Assembly (NCBI GenBank): GCA_024305405.1
Contig: JAKNDB010000087.1
Location: 3,350,501-3,414,500 of the forward strand
Origin: Dirofilaria immitis
Lineage: Eukaryota; Nematoda; Chromadorea; Rhabditida; Onchocercidae
Direction of reading: 5' to 3'
DNA: 64,000 nt
The position numbers and the translations under genes were made by a program. Shown piece after piece: positions 13,301 to 28,092 of the stretch. Position 1 is the stretch's first letter, and every line of letters begins with the position of its first letter. The notes beneath the pieces were generated by a model. That model saw only the letters and a program-made list of their open reading frames with translations. It was not told where the DNA came from and did not search any database.

Positions 13301-16300
13301 TAATGTTAACAATATTGTTTGTTGCTTTTATTTGCTTCTTTCTAACCTTATTAAACAATATAAACATTGCAAATAATTGAACAATAAATGGGCAGAAGTG
13401 AAAAATGAAGATGAAAATAACTACAATAATCTAATAAACAAATAACGAAAGAAAAAAGTAAGTAAAAGCAACCTGATATAATTAACAGTGTTAGCTAAGA
13501 GATAAAAGATATAATAATTATCAGTGAAATGATAAGCAAGCAGAAGAGCAAAATTTAGCTTATTCCATTAATTCAACTGACAGTTTTAATAAATTCTGTC
13601 CTATGCTACTGATACCAATAAACTTATTTAATACGTTCAAAGCAAAATTAGCATATTTTCAATAATTTTTAATGATAGAAAGATCAAACAATCAAAATCG
13701 AAAATTAAAAAGATTTACAAAATTATTCTATCTTTTTCTCTGTAATACATTCTTCAGCAGAACAAATATCCTTACCTGTAGTGATTTATTCGTTCATTAT
13801 AATTTGTAATTTTTAAAATCTGATTTTGTTCAAAATTTAATAGGGAAAAAGAAAGACTGAGAAAATAGATCATTAGTCCATTGCTAAGTAAACATTCAAG
13901 GATTTAAATGTCTATTTTATATATTTCTTATCTTCAAATGAATCAATTATCCATCATTACCTTATGTCCAATAATTTTTTTTTTTTATGATATTCGGTGG
14001 TTATAAATAAATTTTTTGTAATAGCTTCTCCAAACTTTCGCCCTTTCCAGAATTCAGTATCGCCATTTATCGGTTCGCATAATTTACATGTCATAATTTA
14101 TGAAATCTGTAGACCAGCAGTAAAGAAGTTTGCAATGATACCGAACTGTCAAATTATTCTTACTCATCTCTAAACTTCGTGTCAAACGTCAAAATTCGAG
14201 AAAGGAAGAAAAATTTTCGGAAAAATGCCATAAATTTTACAACGATTTATGTCAAATATAAGTTTATATTGAGGTAGTTGACCCTGACCTAAATAAGAGA
14301 CATAAATTATGAAAGAAAATTAATACATAACATTCTGTACGGTAGAATGAAACAGAACGGGTAGTGGAAAAGATGGGAGAATTTGAATGAAGCTTGCGCG
14401 AAGATAGTTGGAATGAAAAAGTCGAAAGCATTTAAAAATTAAAGAGTAATAACATTTGATTTTTTAGCTTTTTATTCTTTTCTGTTTACTTTATTCTTAT
14501 TTGTCAAAAAATTATGGAACATTTTGAGAAAGAAACATTTGTAGTAATTTATTAAAATTAATTATGTCATTTTCTTCTTCCTTTATTTTCGATTAATATA
14601 TGTTTGAAAATAAAATAAATTATATAAAATAAAAAAAAAAAAGGATTTAAGCTAAAGGGATAAGTAAGAAATTTGAATTAATTCATTTTAAATATTACTG
14701 TATTAAATTTACTTATAAGCTTAAAATGAATTAATTCTTGCAGTGGTTTTTTTAATTTCAGAACGAAATTGTTTGAAAATTCGAAAAAATATTTTGGGAA
14801 AAAAGACATAAAAAGAAATCAATCAAATTATCAAGTAAAAAAATTGAAAATAAAGTACATAAATAGGATATAAACAAATAGAGTGAACATGAATAGGAAT
14901 AGATTGGTAGAATTTTTTTCAAAGCACAAAGTACAAAACAGAGAAATCATATAGAATAAGAGAACTTGAAAGAGGTAATCGAATACTGGAATGTCTATAT
15001 AACTAATTTGCAATGATATTTAGAAGTGCAGGCGGAACAATTTATTTATATACTTATATGGAAAGATTCATTCATAAGCCTAAATAAAAGGGATTCGGGA
15101 ATCATTAGCAAAAAGATTCAAGGGATTCATTTATAGGCTTATATGAAATTCTTTAACATTTTGAACGGATAGATTGCTCAAAAAATTGAATCATTGATAG
15201 GAGGGAAGAATTCATAGACCTGTATTTATAGGCAGGCCTATGTAAAAATATATTGATGCAACAAGCACGAAATCGATGAAAATGTCGTTAAGAGCTAGAT
15301 GCATTGCCAAGCACGATGTGTTAAATGCTATGTAATAAAAGATTATCACCGATTATCCTCCTAGTGAACTGGTGGATATCAGGTATTGTAATAATCGTCC
15401 AGGATCCAATTATACAACTGTTTTCAGTATGCATATTGCACTGAGTAATCTAATGGTTCATACTTGTTATAAATATAATATTTGATACGGCAAGAAAATT
15501 AAAGAAAAAATCTAATATGCACTATGAAAATGATTTAAAAAGTATGGTAGGTATTTAATTTTAATGATCTGATAAATGAAAAATTATTTTTAATTCTAAA
15601 TACAATGGAAAAAGAAGATGAAGAAATTTCAACCCCTAGTATCATCAGCCGATCAATTAATCAATAGACCAGTCCGTTATAAAAACTAATCTATTTTTAA
15701 GGAACGATTCATATTACATAAATTCTCAACGCATCACCTTTTTCATTCTTCCTTATCTTCTTCTCTATTTCTGATTACAATAATGATTGTTATCAAAAGA
15801 ATTTAGAAAGAAAAATTGTTTAATAATCAAAAGTTGTTTAATAATTTGCTGTTAAGTTGTTATTATTATTAGAATGAATATTTGCTTGTTGTCTTTAAAG
15901 TTTATCTGTTGAATGATCGTTACGAATATGATGGATTGTATAAAGAAAGGTGAAAGAAGAGTGGACTATTTATCAAAATTAATTTTTCTTTCCTTCTAGA
16001 GCATTTTTATTTTCGTTTTTTTCAGGAAAAAACTGTACGAGAAAAGTTGAAAAGAAGGAAAGACAAAGAAAATTGGTATTAAACGAAATATTGCACCATT
16101 CATCTTTCTGCTTCTCAAATTTCAATACCATCGTCAAATTGAGAAAAATTCATCTTATCTTTAATAAATATTGTGAAAAGACTAATTCTCGAAGGTGAGA
16201 ACAATAACAAAAAAATTGACGAATTATAGTCGGAGGAATGCCACGAAGAGAAAGAAAGAGCAACGTACGCTTCCAACTTGTACAGCTCATTTATAATCTG

Positions 16301-17107
16301 TAGATTACTGCAAAAAAAGGAAAAAAATCTTCAATACGGTATTTTTGAGATAAGTAAGCTAAAATTTGTTTATATATAAATATCGTTATGTATATACTTG
16401 GCATATCAAATACAATTCTCAACTGATAAATTATGATTTTCATTTGTTGAATAATTGCTAAGAATTTCAAATAAATGAAATTGAAATAATTAAATTTATT
16501 CGATTAAATAAAAAGAAATAAAATTGGGAAATTCGTAGAAGTTATGATATAATTGACGAACTGATTGAAATAGTGTGCAATGGAAAAGAGATTGTAATTT
16601 AATGAAATTTGATAATATCTTACAAATCGAATTCATCATTAAATTTATCTCAAATTTTCGTTTATGTTTCCTAAATAAAATTCGTCAAATTATCAAATCA
16701 TTGATAACTGTATAACATTTGCATATACACGACAGTCACAATATATAATAAGGGTCAAATTAGCTTTCACACTGCTAAATATGTGATAAATTAAAATTGG
16801 AAGTTTTGAGAATGATAAGATACGACCTATATTGTTTGATATGAGAATATTATCTTTTCGTTTTCGGCAAAATAAGGGGAAAGGGGTGAAAGAGAAAGAA
16901 ATAGAAGGAGAGAGAGATTTTTTTGTTTATTTAGGAAAAGATAGCGAGGAAAATGAATACACAACGGGAGGATATTCATTGAGCAATAGTGAAATGTGAT
17001 GAAAATTTGTGCAGTCATTCAACAGTGATAGCGTGGAATAATAATGCAATTTCGACAATTTTTCCTTTATTTTGAAAGAAATGATTTTTCAAGAAAGAGA
17101 AGAAAAG

Positions 17108-17137
17108 CGAGAGAGAGAGAGAGAGGGAGGGAGAGAG
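17108..17137. repeat. (GA)n purine tract
   Basis: A run of GA dinucleotides followed by GGGAGGGAGAGAG, within a broader purine-rich strand from about 17090 to 17170. Confidence 0.85.
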
Positions 17138-20100
17138 TGAAAGAAGAAAAAGTGAGTGAAAAGTAAGAAGGAAAATGAACAAGTTCATTTATCTCGATCA
17201 GCAAAATTCTAATTTTTTAAACTTCAATAAATTCCTAGAAGTAAATGATATCAGTTCATAAGATCAATAACAATAAGGTTGTAGCAATATCAGATTAAAA
17301 AGTCATAATAATCCAACTACAGTAATATCAGATTATAGCAATATCGGGTTACAACTATTTATATAGGTATGAAATGGTCAACACTGCATCCCAACTAATA
17401 ATGTTCCCAATTGAAATGATGATAAACTGGAAATGAGAGATAAGATTATAACAACTGACTTTTTCATAAAAAGATTTATGTCCTTGTGATTGACAATCTT
17501 CTAACAATAATCAAATCCATTCATCACAAGTTATCTCTTTATCTAAGAGAAGAGAAATTAATGTAATTAATTTTAAATTCTGTCCTTTCCTAGTAATAAA
17601 ATTTCCTTCTGTCCTCTTTCCTCTAACTTCATATCGGACATTTATAACGATGCTGTTTCTTTTCATTATCTATTTAAAAGATTGTATGAATATTCTAGTC
17701 ACTTCATCTGTCATCATTTACAGTTGCATTCCTTTCCAGTGAAATCAAGGTTTTTTTTGGCAAGAAATTGATAAGATTATGCAAGGAATCTAGAAATGTC
17801 TGTTTAAAAAAATAAGAAAACGAAATAAAAGGGAAGAAGAACGATGAATCGAAAGCTCTAATATGAGTACAGTAATTATAGATAACAGTAATATGGATTC
17901 AGAATGAAAACATGAAGGACAGGAAGGACTGCTGTGATCACCAGCGCTACACAATTCACCAGACATTTCCAGATCAGGATTCTAGTATTCGAATGTTCGG
18001 AACCCGAAAAAGCACCTGAATGTCCTACTCTCGCTTTTCTTGATATTGATTATATCAGGATTGCATACTGTAATTATTGAATATCTTCATATTTTTATCA
18101 AATCCAATAATATTATTTGATAATAACTAATTGCATTTAATATAAGAATGTTTAGCAATATGCGTGCAACAAATCTAAGTGCAATCTTGAATGCATGTTA
18201 ACCCTTAAATGTAAAGTTCATTTTTCTTGCAGCAAATGAATGCATAAAAAGTGCAGATTTGCAACAACTGTACTAATTTCAATGCACGCGACAAAGGCAA
18301 TAATCTACCAGTGTTTACTTTTTTTTTAGTTATTTAATAACAATTACAATATTTTACGACAAATCATAGTGGATATAAACATTCCAGGTAAACAAATGAT
18401 CATGAAAGTGTGATAAAGAAAAAATGATATGTTTTCGAATGTTGTAAGAATTGTTTTCGTTGTTAAAATTCTTATTGTTGTCGTTATCATTATTGTTATT
18501 GCAGTTATTGTGTGATATCGATACATTGATTAATTGATTTCAAGGTTTATGCATTTGATGCCAAATAATTTACAATTATTCACTTCTTTAATCAATTAAT
18601 GAAAATAAATTCGTTAATCTAACTTCAGCAAATGCGTAATATAGAAACGTATGAATTATAATATAAACAACTGATCTATGTAGTGTATAGTAAACAGATA
18701 CATTAATGTTTGTACATATTTAATGTTACAGATATTGATCTACTGTAGCATAACACGACACTTATTTTATATAAATTTATCTGAAAATGTTTTTTCTTAA
18801 ATTAAAAATGTCATAAAAACTTTTCAAAATTTTTTCTTTTTTTTTTTTAGATATATTACAATTTTTTTCATTTGTACCAATAATTATTAATAAATTTACG
18901 TTATATCATTTAACGTTTAGATTACATTAACACTTACGTCTCTTTTTTTAACAATGCTTTCAGCAGAAACAAATAATAGTAAGATGAAAGATGAAAATGA
19001 AATGACCGCAACAAAGCATATAATATACTAACGAAATGTGCATAGCAAGTTGATTTAATGTCCTGTATTCATTTGCTATCTTCCAGGTAACGTTATGGAA
19101 TATATTAAAATAATGAAATAAACTTGAGCCTAAAAATAATAAATGGCACATTTTGAAGATGAAGTTGAATGATATTCGTCGAATAAACAAACAGTGTGAG
19201 CATCTGTAATAACAGCGTCATCAATAATACACTCTCGTCATCTTGGGATCCTTCCATTTTTATAATGCAAATAAAACAGAAGAGCGATGACCTAATTATT
19301 TACGAGAATCATTTCATTCATAGAATTTTCCAGGTCTTTTCATTAATTTACATGTCGTGTCTTGTACTTTTCGCTTCATTTGTAAAAAAGGAAAACTTTT
19401 CAACAAGAATTATAGTTTCTAGTCTGAAGAAGTCAAAGATATGAAAATGCTTCTTAAATAAAATACGTTATGATACTAATTAGAGAAGAGAGGATTTTAG
19501 GATAATAATTTGTAGAATTCATGCTATTTATGTCATCATGTTCTCAAAATGTAAATGAAAATCTTTATGACTAATAGCCATTTATGAATCGTCAGCTTAC
19601 TTCGAAAAAACTTTTTAACTGAAATTATCACATTCTCTTGCCTGCATCATTGATATCACAAAAGAAATTGATGAAAAAAATTGATGGGGATTGCTTTGGA
19701 ATTGCCTATAAAAATTGTTATTTTATGAATAAAATTTTAAGGGATTTTTCAAAGAGTTTAATGATAAAATATTTTATTCATTCCTGATTAATAGTCTGTG
19801 TAATAATTTGAAGATGAGTAACATCTGCAAAATATAAATAAAAAGAATGGAATTCTTACGAAAATTAGATTTGAATGCAAGAATAGGTAGTAGCAACAAA
19901 TAAGGTCAAAATATAATTAGAAACTTCAGGTAATCGCAAAATTCTAAAGCCATTCGTGATTCTCATGTAGGAGAATATAAGAAAATACTGTTTCGGTTTA
20001 TTTGATTCGTGATATTTTTTAGTCAAGCCAATGGATAGATTAGACAAAATACTGTGATTACTTCATGAAATATTGCAAACGTTCCTTCAGAAAGAAATTT

Positions 20101-20460
20101 ATAAGCATTGTTTCCGTTTCCAGGTAATTCCAACATTTAATTTTGGCCCAAAAATTTCAAGTAAAAATGGACCTAAATAAACAGATATATAAAATGAAAG
20201 ATTAAGTAAAAAAAATAAATGGATAACTATAATATGAAAAATAGTACACTTAAATATCAATTGAAAATATATTTTAATTTTACATTTTAATTTTGTTGCC
20301 AATGAATATTTCCGAAAGAGACAAAAGTACATACATTGATAACTAACTGCTCATTGTGCTGCAAATTTATTAGTATATGAACCAAAAACCAATTGAATAT
20401 AATTATTATGTAGTGATTGCTAGCATATTAATTCCCTATTAAACTTCACCTAATGTGGTG

Positions 20461-20461
<1 letters not shown>

Positions 20462-20538
<77 letters not shown>
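20462..20538. repeat. (TG)n microsatellite
   Basis: About 38 uninterrupted TG dinucleotides. The apparent His-Thr ORF read from the other strand here is only a translation of this repeat. Confidence 0.97.
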
Positions 20539-20539
<1 letters not shown>

Positions 20540-23500
20540 CATTTGAATGTATATGAATACGTGTGTGCACACATAAATGAATAAATAGATCGGGGATGAT
20601 TTCGATGGAGTAGTTTCACAAACACATTCACTCTTTCAAAGTTTTTTTACATTTAATTTTGACATTTTTAAAATGATGAATAATGGGCATATTTAGTGAA
20701 GAAAAAGAAGGCGATGGGAATCTAAATTCAAAATATGTTCAATACAATCAATCAATCAATGATATGATGTTGTATAAGAAAGACAAAAAAAACAATATCC
20801 TTTATTTTCAATGATTTGAGTTTGAGAAATGATGAGAATAGTTTATATTTTTCGGGAGATAAATGAAGTAAGCAAAAATTAAAGAGAGAAAGAAATCGAA
20901 GAGAGAATATTTTATTAAAGTAAAATAAAGCATCATTCCCTTTCCACTGAAAAAAAACATATTTATCAATTACAAATATTTATTTTTTAATTCATATTTT
21001 AGCGATATATATTTTTAAAGAAATGGTTTAAAAGTAGTTGCAAGAGACAGATTAAAAATATATATACATAAATGATTAGATGTATTCGCCAAATTAGGTG
21101 CAGTTTGTCAGCGCAACACGAATTTAACAGTTATAGAATACAATTAAAAGGAAATATTTATTCAAGAAATGTTTTGATATATAATTAATTACATTTAAAG
21201 CGTAGGAGTGATTCTGGCATCTCCACATCAAATAGATAAAGAAGCACTGAAAATATTCTTCTTATTTGCATGATCAGTTCCAAATTTTACAAAGTTGTGT
21301 CTGAAAATACTATGTCAAATGTTATGGTACATCATATTTTAACGATTGAATAAGTATTTTATCATTGAAAAAGCAGAAAGAGTTAAATCGTCTGATTCAG
21401 GTTTCGGCAAAAAGAAAAATGGTGATATATGATTAATTGATTGAAATAAATAAATATATTACGGAATGATGAATAGTTAAAAAGAATATTGCGATGTAAG
21501 GACAAACAAATTATACGACGAAATCGATGAAATTTAAGAAAGTATAGGCAATATGTAGTAAATAGAATTTGCAAATGCTTATAATCTACCTATGATATAT
21601 ATCTATATCTAATGCCAAAAATGAAATATAAATAAAATAATATAGGGAATAGAATGATGGTATCGTCTGTAATTGAGCTTTTGCAAATAAAATTTTTCTA
21701 TCAAATAATTTTGATTTAAATTTTCTCCGATAATTTTTATAAATAATAATAATAGTATATATGCTTTGGCGATGAAATCATAAAATTATAATTTACAAGG
21801 AAACAAAATGTTGCAAGAATATTGATTGACTAATTAATGGATTTACCTCAAAACATTGCGGTATTTCGGTATTATTCTGATAAAGAATAATGTATAGAAT
21901 AATTTGCGATCTATTGAACGTTCTCATATCATACTTCAATATGTTGAGAGTAGTACAGTGATTCAATATATTTGGCAGAGACAACTATTATCAATAAATA
22001 TTGATTAGTTATGAGATGAATTCAAAAAATGGAAAACAAAAAATAAATGGAAGTGGTATATTCTAAAACTTAAAAATAAATGAATAATTCATGATTGATA
22101 TTACATTCTCCTAATGAAAAGTTGCATATAAATTTGCGGGAAAAAATGAAAGTTCTCAAATTCTTGAAACTTCGAATTTACTAAAATGAGTATATACGCA
22201 CCACAAATAATTCATTACAAAATTCGAACTTTAATTAAGCAAACGCCATTAAATCTTGTTACTATTTAAAGTTTCGCTATTAGATCCTTCTACTATTTAA
22301 CATTTAGCCATTAAATCTTGTTGCTATTTATTTTATTACTTACAGTGTATTCGAATTTATGTCGACTATAAATTTTAATAGCAGAAGACGATTAATGCAT
22401 TAATTGAAATGATTTTTTCGATTAAAAACGTTAATCGAAATTTGATAACATCATTTCATTCTCTATGGGAAAGATGAATTTCGTGATTTTTAACTTTTCT
22501 TGATGCAAAATAAAATAATTTTATAGATTTCTCGAGATCAGAAGGGCAGACAACTGATTCTAATTGTATACAATATGTTCGAATAGTCCCAATTTGTATT
22601 TATGCAGAATGGCGAAAGACTGCTACTAAAATGATTTCATAAGGAAATGGAGACTCATTATTCAAATATTCATTGTATCCTCTCACTGCCAGATATAGCC
22701 AAATGAAAATCTACTCACTAGCTAGATTCTTGATAAAGATAACTTCACATTTATGATTCAAACAGCATGCCTTCTTAAATCTTTAACATTTGCAGAAAAT
22801 CTCGCCATATGTAGATTTAGCATAAAAGATCGAAAAAATGTAAAAGATCGAAGAATGCAGGCCAAGCTTAATTAGCGACAGAAAAGAACAGCTGATACAG
22901 GAAAAGTCAAATTAAATGGAATGAAATTAAATGAGACTAATTGTCGATGTTTAGTATTTTTAGGATATGAAATTTCTCACTATGAATTTTTACGATCATA
23001 TGGAGGGAAATGAAATACTCATCAAATTTCAAATAATTTCAGTGGACAAAATTTAATAAAATTTGCAAGTTTCCAAATAGTCTTCCTATAAATTCGACGA
23101 AGTCATAGTTGATAATACTTTCTTTAAAATGATAAGATTTATCTAAAAATTTATAGGAAAATAAAACAACAAGAGAAAGGAGAAATTCGTTACTTTGCAG
23201 AACATAATTTCAACGAATATCATCATGGAAACAAATTTACAGCAAAATTTAAAATCAATTTGCCTGAAGACAAAATAAATGGAAGCCATAAAAGTTATCG
23301 GCAATGAGGGAAAGATTCTGATTGAAAAAAAAAAGAAGGTTAGAGAAAAGGAAACAGATGAAGGCTGAAGGGATGATGAAGGGGAGAAAAGGGCTAAAAT
23401 TATTACCAATTTTATGGCTCTTTCCTCCTTCCATCTCATCCTAACCATCTGTTGCTGCCGTAATTGTCGTCGTTACTGTCGTTGTCATCGTTATTGCCGT

Positions 23501-25437
23501 TGTCATCGTTCGGTAATTGCGCAAATTTGCCTTTATCTCTCCATTTTTTTGTTCTATTTCTTTTGTCCCATTAATAATAGAACAATGCAAACTAGGCTAT
23601 CATCTGCACCTGTCCAAATAGTTGGCCATTTTTAATACTTGAAGGGAATCTTTTATTTTATTATTACGTTTACTTAAATTAAAAATTAAATATTTAAAAT
23701 CATTTAATTTTTAATAATTTATCTAATCTATTAATTCATTTATTTTTGCTGTGTAAATAACCTGAAACTAATTAAGCTTTTTCTTGAGCAATTATCATGA
23801 TCTATCAAAAATTCCAATTACATGATGGTGAAAAAATGTTTTATCTTATGAATTGAAAACATGATTATAATTTCCTGAACAGTTACTCGTTGTGTCATTT
23901 GTTAAAAAATTTATTTTATTTCTTGAATAATCTTATCAATCTCTTGCTTGACCACCAACTTATCACATTTATTAGTACCGTTCATTACGAACCGAAAAAT
24001 TAATTTGAATTCATCAGCCTGGATGATTTGATATAAGTTTATCCAATTCATTATATCAGTGATTTCATTCTACGTGAAAATTATCCGCACAAAATGAAAT
24101 AAATTACTACTATTGGTTATTTTTGGTTATCTAATGTTAGTTTTTCTTTTTTTTTCTTTAATAATTGTTGATTATTTGTGATTAGATTATGTCTGATGCT
24201 CCTTTATTCCTTTATCATTCAAATAAGGAAGCGTAGTTTTTCTTGATTCATCTTATTATCATTTAATCAGCCTTCACTTAGCAATATAATGAGTTATTAT
24301 TTGGTCCTTATCCTTCTCGTCATTTTGCTTCTTTCATTAAATTACTAATTTTTTATTTGCATATCTCTTTCTTCCTCTTCATTTTCCATTTTGTTTACTT
24401 ATATGAGCATTATTTTGAATGTATCATGAAAAGTGTGATAAGTATTCACAAAAATCATTTGTTAATAATCAATCACTTGTGATAATTATTTGCTCATAAT
24501 TATGTAATTGTGAAATTGAAATAGAATTACTTGCATTTCAATTGTTCTCTTGAGCCATTTTTTAAATTGACATTAAAAAGCAAATGATGAAAAGATAAGG
24601 AAATCGTTGATTTGTTAAGCCATGTGCTACTACTCTAAGCATCGAATGAAAGAAATTTTTGGCTTTTTTTTCACGACCTATTAGACGCTTTTGTATAAAT
24701 CAAATTAGATTTTCTTTTTTTTTTTTGAAGGGAAAGAATAATTTAATTTCAACTTTGATCATTTTTGTGCCTGCGTCATTTCACATTTTGAGAATCAATT
24801 TTAACTTAAGAAATGTGAGCAAGATTGTCAAATTACCTTTAATGTATAAAATAGGCCAAAGAAAAGTCGTTGTTATTGAATGGAAAATTTAAAGATTCGA
24901 TTCTTTTTGCGCTAAAAATCAGAGCCATATTCATTTATTGATCTCATAAGTAATCTTTAGATAAATTAAAACATCAATTGAGATGAAAAGATGGACACCT
25001 GATACTTGTGTATTGGATTATAGATCGCGTAAATAGACGAGACTGTTGTTAATAATTCTTCAGATATTACATTTATTAGATGACATTTCTTAAGATAATA
25101 GTGGTATTTCTGATAGGAAGTTATAGGAAAAATACAGGAAAATCCGATAGATTTTCCTGATAGCGTTTGAATTAAAGCATTTAAAAAAGCCGAAAAAAAA
25201 ATACCATTGCTAACAATTCCTCAAATAAATAATGATAACAACAGGAACATCAATTCTAATCAGTCAAAATGTGCTTGGGACCGATAGTATGGAGCGATGA
25301 TTTCCTCTTGCGTATATGATCATCTTTGTCGTTTTTGAACTAGATCAGACTGGGTACGAAATGGTCTTCCATCATCTTCCTCCTCTTCCTCTACCCACTT
25401 CGAAGTCTAACAGAACTTATTACTCTTCATTTTATCC

Positions 25438-25583
25438 CATTTCATTTCATTTCATTTCATTTCATTTCATTTCATTTCATTTCATTTCATTTCATTTCAT
25501 TTCATTTCATTTCATTTCATTTCATTTCATTTCATTTCATTTCATTTCACTTCATTTCATTTCATTTCATTTCATTTCATTTC
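25438..25583. repeat. (TTTCA)n pentanucleotide minisatellite
   Basis: About 29 nearly perfect copies of TTTCA with a single CACTTC interruption near 25549, followed by a degenerate TTCA stretch to about 25630. The open frame read through it is repeat translation, since five-base units with no stop stay open. Confidence 0.95.
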
Positions 25584-27531
25584 CATTAATCATTCATTCA
25601 TTCATCCACTTGTTTATTCATTCATTTATCCAACAAAGCTTCTCACAACTTTTCGTGTTTCTTTCCACTCAGTGCTTTTTCGTGCCGAAAAGTGAATGCT
25701 TTTTAATTGTTACGTTTGTAAATTTTATCTGGCAACTGTGCTAATCGGTCAATCTATCACTAGATGGGACTGCTATGAGTAGTTCTATGGATATTAATGA
25801 TCGTTATGTGACATTCGATCAGCAAAATTCATGAATGCCATTGAAAGTTAGGAAGATTATTCTAAAATTTTGTAAAAAAACACTTCAACCACTAATATTG
25901 TCTTATGAATTATAAATGAAGAAATTGAAACTGAGGATACAGCGCTGAAATTTGATCCATTAATAAAGCATCTCGATCTAACCGTCAACGTAGGATATTT
26001 AATTGAAGCCAAACTTGAAATTTTTAATGATAGATCAACATCCAGCAATAAAGTATTTCGATAAGTTTTGTCCTTTTTCTGATCCGAATAAATATAATCG
26101 ATTTAAGTTTCGAATATATGTATAATTTAATTGTTTTGCTCTTTGCTGTTTATCATCGCTGTTTTTCAACAATTACGAAATGTCTAAAACTAACAACTAA
26201 ATTGCCTATTTTTATTCATTGTTTTTTTGTTTCTGAATTCTTTGCAATTTAAGTTCTCGCAATTAGAAAAAATTCCATTTTTTTCTGATCGAAAGACATA
26301 AATTATTCCTGCAAATAATAGCCATTCTTTTTTCTTTCCTCTTTTTTGAATATGGAAATAAGCAAAAGAAAGGCAATTTCAGGAAGTAATTTAACTTTTA
26401 CTTTTAAACTATAAAATCCCTTCACTGCATGCAAATAATAAATAATTTAGTTTGAAATATAATCATTGAAAAGTCAATGCAATTCATCCCGTTGGTTTTG
26501 CCTCAAAATTATATCCCATTAAAGAAAAAATAAAATGATATCGATAAAATGATATTTATTTTTTCTTTCTGTCTTCGTTCAAAGGAATACAATTTAGCAA
26601 TAAAATTAAAAAATAAACCTAAATCATTGTAGCTTATCATTCAGGCGACCGTAAATTTATTTCAAAAATAGTTTATATAAATATTAAAGTAGCGAATTAA
26701 ATTATTAGAATATGATAGCGAGAAAAAGGATAGTGGCCCTCCGGATTTTCCTCAAATTCCAATGAATTATATTTTAGTGGAATATTTTTACAAGTAATTA
26801 ATATCAGCTTTCGATAGATAGTTACCCAGTATTTTATTTTCATATATTTGAAATGGGGGATAAAGCAATTTCAAAAAGTATTTTTAAAGTTGGAATTGCT
26901 ATAATCAGCTTAGATGGAATGACTTTTTTTTTAAAAAAGGTTGAAATTTGTTAGAATTAATGATAATGAATCATTTTACCAACTCGACTGTTTCCTTTAT
27001 CCCTTACTAATTCCGAATATAACAATTAATCATGCAAAAGAACAAGCAAAAATATTCGTATAGAAAGATAAAAGAAATATTTATTTATTGCATGACCCTT
27101 CATTTCTTGTCAGAATTTTTCCTCGGGATATATCATCATTATCATTTTGCTTAAGCAAAGGCAAATAAATGAATAAATAAATCAGGCATCAGGCAGATCA
27201 ACTGATAATGGCCTAGTCCTATATTTCATATTTCATTGCTCATTTTTTTCTTTTCATTTTTACCACATATTAATAATTGTAAATTTTGAAGAAAAAAAAC
27301 TTTTTTTCTGTCTTACTTCCAATCAATATATCCTTTTGTCTGTTATTGATATGTAATTTATGATAGCAATAAAAAGAGAAGAGAAGAAAGAAAATTGCGG
27401 CCTGTCTGGAAGTTTCTCTAGCCAGATTTATATATATGTGTATATCAAAAATATTCTTATTGGCATAGGAGATTATATATGTTAAAAGAAATTGTGCCGA
27501 ATTTAAAAGTTTTTGTAATGATACTTATAAC

Positions 27532-27576
27532 TGATATTTCGGATTATCAAACATAATCAGATAACCCGAAATATCA
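27532..27576. repeat. Inverted repeat (17-nt arms, 11-nt loop)
   Basis: Arms TGATATTTCGGATTATC (27532-27548) and GATAACCCGAAATATCA (27560-27576) pair with one mismatch, which becomes a G-U pair in one RNA strand, around an 11-nt loop. It lies about 0.5 kb upstream of the WLS start. It could be a transcribed hairpin, a protein site or the remnant of a small inverted-repeat element; none is established. Confidence 0.8.
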
Positions 27577-27962
27577 ATTATTCGTAAATATATCATTTAT
27601 TCTATTTCTGTAGTGAATTGTTTATTGTTTTTTTCCTTATTCCTTGTTCAATAACGGAAAAATAAAACAAGAAAAATGTAAATACTTCATGTTTTTTTCT
27701 TCGAGAATTGTATGATGGTGATGGCTATGTACATCTATCTGGTTTTGAAAATCATGCATACGAATGGGAAAGAGTAATTTGATGGGAGGTTTTATGGTAC
27801 CTCGTTTCCTTTTTCTATCTCTATGTATCGACTTATTCTCTATAACCTTATTACTATTATTTTTCTTTATTTTATTTATTTTGAAATTTCATATTTTGCT
27901 TTTTTTCCATTATACAGAAAATAAAGAAAAATTCAAATATAATTTTTCATATTGTGTTATTG

Positions 27963-28050
27963 ATTAATTAATTAATTAATTAATTAATTATTCATCATTA
28001 GATGACAAAAAGAGCGAAAGGAAGGAGAGAGAGAGAGAGAGAGAGAGAAA
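27963..28050. repeat. (TTAA)n and (GA)n tracts upstream of WLS
   Basis: An ATTA-type repeat (about 27963-27990) is followed by a (GA)n run (about 28025-28048) within 130 nt upstream of the WLS start codon. GA tracts are common in nematode proximal promoters, but no specific role can be read from the sequence. Confidence 0.8.
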
Positions 28051-28059
28051 AAAAATAAT

Positions 28060-28078
28060 TCTATGTTTTTAATTGCAG
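28060..28078 (+). promoter_or_regulatory. Probable trans-splice acceptor of WLS
   Basis: TTTTTAATTGCAG ends 14 nt before the WLS start ATG at 28093. No upstream exon or donor was found, consistent with spliced-leader addition here. Confidence 0.5.
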
Positions 28079-28092
28079 TAAATTTGCCAAAA

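Larger units (their letters stand above)
10322..28092. other. 18-kb region with no recognised gene
   Basis: No exon chain or protein family was recognised on either strand between the divergently oriented OSTA and WLS genes. ORFs are short, AT-codon-rich and mostly start at non-ATG codons. Visible structure is limited to microsatellites near 17108, 20462 and 25438, an inverted repeat at 27532-27576, and a slightly GC-richer island near 17880-18060 with a 35-codon ORF. Promoters of both flanking genes must lie here, and introns or genes too diverged to recognise cannot be excluded. Confidence 0.6.

Noticed and set aside
20446..20631. His-Thr repeat ORF (minus)
   Set aside because: Pure translation of the (TG)n microsatellite.
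25316..25744. 142-codon ORF of repeated FHFIS (plus)
   Set aside because: Open only because the TTTCA repeat has no stop in this frame; flanks show no coding character.
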